NCBI GenBank assembly: GCA_030248295.1
Contig: JASANH010001452.1
Span: 51,880 to 115,879, forward strand
Length of the DNA stretch: 64,000 bases
Direction of reading: 5' to 3'
Source: Mesodorylaimus sp. YZB2_4
Lineage: Eukaryota > Nematoda > Enoplea > Dorylaimida > Dorylaimidae
Shown here: positions 56,947 through 64,000 of the stretch, in pieces
How the letters are laid out: every line of letters starts with the position of its first letter
How positions within the stretch are numbered: position 1 is the first letter of the stretch
Position numbers and translations under genes: made by a program
The notes under the pieces: model-generated
Told to the model about the DNA's origin: nothing
The model's database searches: none
Seen by the model: only the letters and a program-made list of their open reading frames with translations

Positions 56947-58968
56947 CCAGATCGATGCATCAAACGAATCACCCTGGGTGGCAAGAGAAAGAAGTGGTCG
57001 GAAATCATCGACATTTGCATGAACGAGTTGGATTTCGATGCTGGTAAGTGTCTTCGCAAAATGGTGTTGAAGAGTGTTGTTTATCAGGACTCAATTGCAT
57101 AGTTTTAGTACCACAAAATAGTGTTATTTGATTTTGCGAATTTAAGAGTAACTATCACATGCATACGATCTCTTAATGACAAATGCTAATGCCTGCTAAA
57201 ATCTGTAGAATGCACATGGACAGAAGACAGGAAGACTGCTTCACACTTTCTGGCTGAATTTTGTAGAGAAATGCGGGTAACAGCAATTTAGTCTTCATCA
57301 TGCTTTTCCTCTGTTTCAAGAACCTCAGGATTTCCTCTGCCCAGTGTTTCAGTGGAGCCCGGAGAAGGGGACACCAAGGAAAATCAGGAAGAGCAGTTAT
57401 CGATTAGCATCGCCTTACTGGGCACCGTCACCACAAAAATTGCCCCTGGCTCGCCGATCGCCATCCCCTATCTGGGCGTGTTCATCGATTCAGTCGCCCA
57501 AGCCTCGCAGTGGTCGTTTTGCAAGAGCAGGTGAGCTGTATGTGTTTAATGCATCCTCTTGACCGCGGCTGTTCTTTTCTTGTTTCCTCAAGGCTCATTT
57601 ATTCTGGCCACCGAGTTCTCTGTGACAGAGCGGCGCACTGCTTGGGATGGTCCCAGATTTTCATGTTCGCGGATTACTGTACTCTGTCCCAGACTTCACT
57701 GGACCCTGAAAACTCGGGGACCAGTATAAATGCACCAAAATCAGGAAAATGAGTATAAAAGCGACCAGGCCTAGGCGCCCGTACTGAGGCCCCGATCGGT
57801 GTCCCTGCGCGCTCTGTCCCTGCGTTTTTGCACAAAAAGTCAAAGTTTGTGCAAAAACGCAGGGACTCGTTTTTATCGATTGTAAAAATCGACGATCGTC
57901 TCTAAAATTTTAAACAAGGTGTTAACCGATGCAGTTTTTTTAGCTGAATCCGATAATGAAGTCAAAATTTAGGTTTGAGGGCGATTTTTACCTGTATTTC
58001 CTCATGTTCTGAGCCTAGTTTTTCGCTTTCAAAGAGCTCACTCTATGATCCTCACATCATTGGCTATGTGTGATTTATTGACCTTATTGTTGAATTCGAG
58101 TATTCGATTGATCATTGTGACCATTCGATCAGTCAATATGATCGATCAGATCATTTATGTCAACCGATCGATTGATTGATTGATCGATTGATTGATCATT
58201 CAATCTGTTGTTCGATTCACTTAATGATATGACTCATCGATCGATCCATCAGTCTATCATATAGATCAGATCAGCTCATCGTATCGATCAGACCAGCTGA
58301 TCATATCAATCACCCGATCATATCAATCAGCGGATCGATCAGCCAATCATCCGGCGAGTTATCGGGCAGAAATCGATCTGTCATTCTTATACGATTCTTT
58401 CATGATTTTTACTCGTATCGGCCGTATCAATATTTTCAAACTACCCCTCTCTTATCGATCAAAAGCACTACAGAAAACCAATTGTGCGTGTGGTTATCAC
58501 ATCGTTCTGTTCTCGTATATTCTAATCATATAGGATCTCTGTCCTGCAAGAAGCCCCCGTTTCCGACTGGTTTGCGCCGCGCCTCGCCTCTTTGTGCAAA
58601 GAGCAGAAAATGCTTTTCTCTCTTTTTTAGCAGCGCCTCTCTGGGACAGCGCCTCTCTAGACGCAGGGACAGAGTCCCAGTTTCTGAAAATGCAGGAGAG
58701 TGAGCTCTGGATCAGGGACTCTTGAGGCAGTATAAACGCCCTCTCGGTGACAGAGTGGCAGAGAACTCTGTCCTGAGCGCGCAGTCACAGAGAGCTCGGT
58801 GGCCTGTATAAATGAGCCTTCATGACTGAAGGTCCTGCGTCGTTTCCATTCCCTGATTTCCATATATTTTTCTCCAGCTTCTACATAATAGTGGTGGAGA
58901 TATTGTACGATCCAGCCAGAAGCGCAAAACTCGACGAATTAGAAGAAGAGAAACGAAAGCAGGCCTAG
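56947..58968 (+). CDS. Unrecognised small gene, three 3' exons
   Basis: Exons 56947-57043, 57353-57530 and 58878-58968 join with matching phases (1, then 2), all GT-AG, to a TAG stop. They give 121 residues. The 5' exon(s) and start were not found; the frame is closed just upstream of an acceptor (gatccgtttag). The peptide reads KRKKWSEIIDICMNELDFDA, then an acidic EPGEGDTKENQEEQ, a mildly hydrophobic LSISIALLGTVTTKIAPGSP with IPYLGVFIDSVAQA, a short hydrophobic FYIIVVEILY and a charged C terminus LDELEEEKRKQA. I do not recognise it. IPYLGVF faintly recalls a RasGEF motif, but the rest does not support that. The large intron (57531-58877) holds a TIR element and GATC repeats. Confidence 0.55.
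57816..57866. repeat. Perfect inverted repeat (21-bp arms, 9-nt spacer)
   Basis: The arm 57816-57836 (GTCCCTGCGTTTTTGCACAA plus A) is exactly mirrored at 57846-57866, with AAGTCAAAG between. It lies inside the 57590-58820 element. Confidence 0.95.
58080..58400. repeat. GATCGATC-rich degenerate repeat
   Basis: Runs of gatcgattgattgatcgatt and 'atcagatcagctgatcatat' type words dominate the block. It resembles, without being clearly homologous to, the blocks at 21250-22925 and 30040-31015. Confidence 0.7.
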
Positions 58969-59687
58969 TTGAAAAACGATATCTTGTATTTGCAGGAATA
59001 ATGTATGACTTCGAAAAACAAAAAGCTTGTGCTGGTGATTGATGCTTTAGAAATGTTGAGTGAATTCTCATTAGTGGAATAGGAAAATCAAAGGGATTCG
59101 AGTGACCATATAATGGCTCTGCTCTGTGCGAATAAGATAGCAGCAAGTAACTGGAAACAGCATCCCATTTTAAGCGAGATAATTAGCAACCTGTGCAAAA
59201 AAAATTTTTTAGACTTTTAGTGTACTCGCTATTAGGAACACAGCCCCACTTTCCACTTTTACAGTGATAGATTGTGTTGCCATGATTATAAGGTCATATT
59301 GTAGGTCGATCTCAAAATCTCTATCCACCGCTGGTATTCTCTACTGTCGGAGGAAAACCCGCGAGTCCGGGCGCCAACGTCGGAGCTTTCCTTTCAGGGC
59401 GAATCTCTGATTTTTTGGGAGCAAAAAACGGAAACAGTCATCACAGTGATTTTCATTCTTGCTGCTTCTGAATTGACTTTTACCGCTTGCATGATCTCCG
59501 TCATTTGCTGCAGTCCAGAGAACACCATGACTGTCACCTGAGTGCTAACGAGGGAAGAAATTAAACTACGACAACGCCACGAAAAGAAGCCGATTAATGA
59601 TCACACTCACATCACAAAATTCCTGAGCGTCCTACATTCTAGCAATGAGCACGCTGCATCAGATCACATGATCGTCATCATCTCAGC
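58969..59687. other. Intergenic stretch before copy D
   Basis: No exon is recognised. The last 60 bp (gtcctacattctagcaatgagcacgctgcatcagatcac) are the 3' flank conserved among the VWA/TSP1-like family genes. Confidence 0.45.
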
Positions 59688-61250
59688 TCAGCGGCGAGTT
59701 CGGGTTCGACTGCGCGATGGCCTGCTTGAAGGTGGCCTGCTGGCGGATGGCCTGCTCGACCCAGGATCACCTCGTCCCATCGATCGGCCATGGCGCGGCT
59801 TGGAGTCACGCGGCGATGGACGGTGGCGTTGTGGGGTGTCACGATGCGCGTACCTGCGCGCGGGGTCTGCAGCACGCTTTCGTTTGTTGGCGTTGATGAT
59901 GCAGACGATGATGATGATGATGATGGCCAGCACAGCCAGCGATCCCAGACCGATGACGGCCATCATCCATGGCTCCATGGCTTGCTTCGGCCCAGTGGTC
60001 GTTGACTGATCTCGAACCTCATCCACAGTCACCGTTTGCCGTTCTGTGGCCGAAGTCTGGACAGCGCCTGGAGTCGGAGTCTGCGTCTTCTTGCTCGTTG
60101 GAGACGGCGCAATGCGGGGCTCCTTGGTTTGTTGGGTAGATTTGGTCGCGGTTGTGGTCGTGGTGATCGCCATGGTGGTAATCGAACTCGTGCACGGCGG
60201 GCCTGTGCAAGGATGCACTTCGAACGGGCAGTACTTGTAGTCGGCGTAAATTTTCGATCGGATTGTTCCGAACTGTTTGACTCCTTCACCACCGCACGTG
60301 GCATTGCACAGGGTCCACATTGGATCGATTCGTTTAGCCTCGTCACACTTTCCTTGACAGTGATCCTTGCCGTGGTAGCACTCGTATTTGATCTGGGATC
60401 CACTCATGCAGAACTTTTCGAATCCTCGATGTGAACTCTGAATCGAGTAGTTGACGAAATGCACGCATTCCAACTCGCTGTTGTATTGGCAGTTGCTTGA
60501 TTCCGCCGCCGATGTGCACGAGGTGAGCAGTTCGACGATGCTTCCGTTAAGCATATAATGGATAACATCTGGGGATCTGGGGACTAGGCCTGAAAGAGGG
60601 ACAACCTCAAAGACACGCCCACTTTCTTCTTTCGTCGATTTCCTGTGCATGAGGAGCCAATCAGCATCAAATATTCTGTGGCTAGAGAAATGTGTGTATC
60701 GGCCAGCGTGCAACCAAATGTCGATTCGCTCAGCCGCTGCATTGAAAATTGCGCGCCATGGATCGACGAATTTGTCAAAGAGAAATTCTCGACCTGCGGA
60801 GAACCAAATGACCAGATCGGGAGCCTCGACACGATTCCCGGGAAGTCCGCTGAAGATGGGCGGGTGTGATGGCACATTTTCGAGAGGACGCGTCGCATAA
60901 TTCTCTCGTCGCAAGTCCTTCATTTGGGCGAGTCGATCCAACAACGCTGAGTTGAATTCTGGGTCATTCGGAGAATGGAATTCGAAGATTTGTTCGAAGA
61001 GAAGCTTTTTACCAGTATACGCCATCACAGCTACTTTTGTGTCGAAGTCGATATTTTGCAGAACTTGCAAGATTTTAGTGATGGCAGTATTTCGTATTTT
61101 AGCGATAGTTTCGGCTATCGTGAATTCATGTTGCTCGAGAAGAATTGTTTGATCGATCACAATGCCCACATCGGCCAATTTTTTCGAAGCATCGACGATT
61201 TGCGACAAGCTCATGCACAAGAGCAGAATCAGCCAGCAGCGTGTTTGCAT
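59688..61250 (-). CDS. VWA/TSP1-like type I membrane protein, copy D (intact)
   Basis: A single exon of 520 aa. The frame is open upstream, but the start at 61250 (MQTRCWLILLLCMSLSQIVD) is chosen because it aligns with the signal peptides of copies A and B. Order is as in copy A: VWA-like region (VGIVIDQT, VAVMAYT, APDLVIWFS), a Cys-rich block (SSNCQYNSELECVHFVNY, HCQGKCDEAKRIDP), CNATCGGEG...CPFEVHPCTGPPC, a Thr-rich stalk, one span (MMAVIGLGSLAVLAIIIIII) and an Arg/Ser/Pro tail. It is closest to remnant C in the stalk and tail. Upstream, 'gaccactcaccatcaccgagcac' is shared with copies A and B and includes a GTGAGT on the minus strand that could be a 5' UTR donor. Function unknown; surface location inferred. 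Confidence 0.85.
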   Translation of the reverse strand: MQTRCWLILLLCMSLSQIVDASKKLADVGIVIDQTILLEQHEFTIAETIAKIRNTAITKILQVLQNIDFDTKVAVMAYTGKKLLFEQIFEFHSPNDPEFNSALLDRLAQMKDLRRENYATRPLENVPSHPPIFSGLPGNRVEAPDLVIWFSAGREFLFDKFVDPWRAIFNAAAERIDIWLHAGRYTHFSSHRIFDADWLLMHRKSTKEESGRVFEVVPLSGLVPRSPDVIHYMLNGSIVELLTSCTSAAESSNCQYNSELECVHFVNYSIQSSHRGFEKFCMSGSQIKYECYHGKDHCQGKCDEAKRIDPMWTLCNATCGGEGVKQFGTIRSKIYADYKYCPFEVHPCTGPPCTSSITTMAITTTTTATKSTQQTKEPRIAPSPTSKKTQTPTPGAVQTSATERQTVTVDEVRDQSTTTGPKQAMEPWMMAVIGLGSLAVLAIIIIIIVCIINANKRKRAADPARRYAHRDTPQRHRPSPRDSKPRHGRSMGRGDPGSSRPSASRPPSSRPSRSRTRTRR

Positions 61251-62430
61251 GTCGAGTTTTTGCTTCAGAGACGTTGATGAAGGTTCAAGGTCACAAGACC
61301 ACTCACCATCACCGAGCACAGCGAAATGAACGGGTTAGTTTTTGCTGCACAGTGCATCCGTGCTTTACACTGCTTGGTTTTGTGGGTAGCTGACGATGGA
61401 TTTTCGCGGGAACTTAAAATTATGCGAGCACAGTGGCAGTTTGGTGATGCAACCAGCTGCTAGCTACTGTTAGCTACAGGCTGCGCATAAAAAATGGCCA
61501 GTACTTAGATTTACATTAATCCACTGTGCAACTACGTATTCCTGGCAGGCGTAGGAAAGAGATGGCTGACCTAGGTGGTCAAAAAACTCCGACGGGAGTA
61601 GGCAAGTCTTACGACTGTACCTACGGCTGAAACATCAACCTGAGAGGTTGACATCTCCAAGCCAGGAGAGAGCATCGATTGCTCTCAACCACTCGTCATG
61701 GCCTACCAGGCGGGGGGGGGGTTACAACTGGAATCCACCTCAAAATCTAAAATCCGTAGAGCGAAAAATCCGCTAGATCTAGCGGATGCGAGTTACATCT
61801 GGCATGCTGAACCCGCAGATAATGTTTGTGCTCAAAATTCGCTTTTCAACATTATATTTTACGAAGCATGCATACTTTTTTCGGTTTTGCGCTTCTGTTC
61901 GGAGCGCAAAACAGGCGCTTGTGAGCAAGGTAGAGAATAGAAAAATGGCTGACTATCGCAACTAGGGGGGGGGGGGGGGAGAAATTCGAATTATGCGACC
62001 ACATACAGTATTTGCAGCATCAGCGGAGGCTGAAGCAGATGCATTACTAAATAGCATATAACTGTATTGTAGACTTACCAAAAAAGTGCCCTGCATCCCA
62101 CGAGTACAACAGTTGATTCTATCGCAGATTCGAATATTTGTTGGAATGAGCTACAAATATCTCTCTTATTCGTAGTTTAAAGTTTAATTGCGACACAGTG
62201 TTTCCTCGAGAAGAAAACTTGAGAAACAGTCGTATGAGGACTTCTTGGACACCGTCTGGAGTCGCAAAAGCTGGGTGTTCATGGTTCGTGAATCGGCCTC
62301 TAAGAATTAAAGCGCGCTAGAGCACCAAAATTCTGTTGCCACATACTGTATGGCCAGTCGCGTTAATAAACAAAGTCTTCTCACTGCCGATTTCTCAGTG
62401 CAGCCGTTTTAAATAGGCTCCCGAAGTTTT
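61251..62430. other. Stretch without recognised genes
   Basis: The first 180 bp are the conserved 5' flank of the VWA/TSP1-like genes (minus strand, so promoter side). Beyond that are G10 and G15 tracts (61712-61721; 61965-61979) and a 'ggctgaaacatcaacc' repeat fragment, but no gene. Confidence 0.45.
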
Positions 62431-62435
62431 TGGGG

Positions 62436-62686
62436 AGCCATGGGCGATCCAAGGCTGGCAGCAACACTTGGATCGGCACGCAATGTCGACCTAACCACTT
62501 ATAACAAAGCCCGCCATTTTCAAAATCTGCGTAGTGCACGCATATGTGCATATCTTGTTTAGTAAACCATCCAACCGCGCGAAGGAGCAGACCATTGTGT
62601 CTGCTATGCGATAAGTGGTTTAGATCAGGGGCTGGCGATCCAAGTGTGCTGCCAGCTCTGGTTCGCACCATGGGCGACGGCCGTGT
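62436..62686. repeat. Inverted-repeat element with arms of about 65 bp
   Basis: The left arm 'gccatgggcgatccaaggct', 'ggcagcaacacttggatcgg' and 'taaccacttat' is mirrored by 'ataagtggttta', 'gatccaagtgtgctgccag' and 'gcaccatgggc'. Probably a short MITE; the target duplication is not clear. Confidence 0.65.
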
Positions 62687-62689
62687 ATA

Positions 62690-63711
62690 TTCCTAAAGAA
62701 AAAAGATAATACAGCTCACTACTCTTTACTGAAAATGGTTGCTTTCTTGCCGAAAGGCGTGCAAGAAATTAAGCAAGCCGCAAACGACAGAAGCAAAACT
62801 AGCAAAACTCATGTTTTATCAGCATTCAGTCTTTTTTGGTCATTCTTTCAGTACCATCTCCAGCAGACATTAACTTGCTGACGTAAGTGGCCTACTATAC
62901 CTGCAGAGCGGCAAATTTAAATTCTTAAAAAATTTAACAAATCGAGGTGCCCGTTTTCAACGGCCCAGCTCATCCTGTTTCCTCCTCAATTCCGTTGTCC
63001 GTTTTTCGATATCATGCATATTCGTGTCACAAATAGGTAATATCATTCGCGACATACGTTTTCAGCACCGTGATGTATCTAAGCAGTCGATCCAGCGCCT
63101 TCGGCGCATATAGTGTATCCATGGCCAATTTGCCGCCTCCCTGTTTTTTTTGATGAAGTTGGAAAACTTGAACTTTTCCGGCCGCACCAGCCGCAACTTG
63201 CCATGGTTGATGTGATTTTTGGTCGACCGACGAAATTGCTCAATGTGAACGCGTCCTGCTAGCCAGCCTACTGTTGCTTTCGTTCATGTCATAAAATTCC
63301 TTATCTGATCAATTATATTTCCTAGTCCAGTCTCGTTTATATCAGGATTTCGGCACCCTATAGCTGCATTTTGTTAGGCGTTTGATCATTTCAGTCGATG
63401 AGCAGGCTGGACATGAGGTGAAACGCAACAGATTGCATTTCATTACTCCTGGAACAGCATCCTTGTGCAAAGAAAGCTCTAAGGACAAATTCTTTTCACT
63501 GAGTAAATGGTAAAGCACTAGTCTAATTTCAGCTCAACTTATTCTTACTTACTGCAAGTTTTTGCAGCTGCAAGAATCTGACTACACATTTTCGAAAGGG
63601 CTGGAGCTGGTGGCTCGGACTGCCATGCCAGTTGGGCCTGCCAATGTGAACCCGCCTTTCGCAGTGTTGCTGTGTTAAGTCAATCATAGTCAAACGTAGC
63701 TTTGTATTTGC
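62690..63711. other. Stretch without recognised genes
   Basis: AT-rich sequence with no family motif, repeat array or splice-consistent exon that I could support. Confidence 0.4.
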
Positions 63712-63999
63712 CTAACGATAAGTTTCCAATGGCATATGTGTGTAATCCGCTAAGCTGACCGGCATTCTATTCTTTCGCGATTCTCTGGAAATCCCTGAGA
63801 TCATTTCATAATTGAAGTTTTCAAACTCGTCTTCTTCATCACCCGCCTCCTGATGACAGTGCCTGACGTGCGCCTCGGTTCTGGCGCAGTATGAATTATT
63901 TCCAAAAAAGTCTTTTATGACAGACTCGAAACTTCTAGACCAGCCTATGCACACAGTTGAACCAGGGCTTAGGATGGCTGGTCTACTGTACTCGGCCAC
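63712..63999 (-). CDS. Possible 3' exon of an unknown gene running off the window
   Basis: A minus-strand frame is open from the window edge to a TAA/TAG-type stop at 63712. It includes an acidic, protein-like stretch (HCHQEAGDEEDEFENFNYE) and a C terminus SLADYTHMPLETYR. I do not recognise it. Composition unlike the surrounding repeats is the only support; the upstream part is outside the window. Confidence 0.3.
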   Translation of the reverse strand: MAEYSRPAILSPGSTVCIGWSRSFESVIKDFFGNNSYCARTEAHVRHCHQEAGDEEDEFENFNYEMISGISRESRKNRMPVSLADYTHMPLETYR

Positions 64000-64000
64000 T

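Larger units (their letters stand above)
57590..58820. mobile_element. TIR element of about 1.2 kb in an intron
   Basis: The left end AAGGCTCATTTATTCTGGCC and the right end (inverted) AAGGCTCATTTATACAGGCC match, continuing through ACCGAG(t/c)TCTCTGTGAC. The target duplication is unclear. Words such as ctctgtccc, cagggac and tcggggaccagtataaa recur near both ends. It contains a perfect 21-bp hairpin at 57816-57866 and the GATC block at 58080-58400. No ORF was recognised. Confidence 0.7.

Noticed and set aside
57353..57530. RasGEF domain
   Set aside because: Only IPYLGVF is reminiscent; the surrounding helices and length of a RasGEF domain are missing.

Overview
The window is nuclear DNA from an animal. 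The genes are split by spliceosomal introns, some as short as about 55 bp, and one gene encodes a glycoprotein hormone beta-5 (thyrostimulin-beta-like) subunit, a family known from bilaterians. Short introns, many AT-rich intergenic blocks and frequent 'TTTGAATTTCCCGCC'-type repeats suggest an invertebrate, perhaps an ecdysozoan. I cannot name the species. The exon models below were built by hand from splice signals, codon phase and remembered family sequences; no search was run.

Layout. 1.5-3.9 kb: the 3' part of a retinol-dehydrogenase-like SDR gene (+). 4.0-6.7 kb: degenerate GATAAG-rich tandem repeats. 6.8-7.15 kb: RNASEK (+). 7.4-8.5 kb: an array of tRNA-T-arm-like repeats. 8.9-13.9 kb: a stomatin gene (-). 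14.7-27.0 kb: the beta subunit of cytosolic phenylalanyl-tRNA synthetase (FARSB, +), 12 exons giving 598 aa, with introns full of repeats, including a 2-kb higher-order minisatellite and a foldback element carrying a nested hAT. 28.2-31.8 kb: an unrecognised two-membrane-span protein (+). 32.8-34.4 kb: GPB5 (-), three exons. 37.7-61.3 kb: a cluster of single-exon genes (-) for an apparently undescribed type I membrane protein family with a VWA-like domain, a cysteine-rich/TSP1-like region, a transmembrane segment and an Arg/Ser-rich tail. Two copies are intact, one is broken by a small deletion, one is a remnant and one is an inverted fragment. 49.5-54.9 kb: a LINE reverse transcriptase split by two hAT-like elements, one of which holds a third. 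56.9-59.0 kb: exons of a small unrecognised gene. 63.7-64.0 kb: a possible exon running off the window edge.

The housekeeping genes are mutually unrelated; RNASEK (+) and stomatin (-) converge, while stomatin (-) and FARSB (+) diverge from an 800-bp gap. The two most distinctive features are the VWA/TSP1-like gene cluster and a cohort of hAT-like elements. Each hAT-like family has its own terminal inverted repeat, an 8-bp target duplication and, in most, its own subterminal array of roughly 6-bp words.
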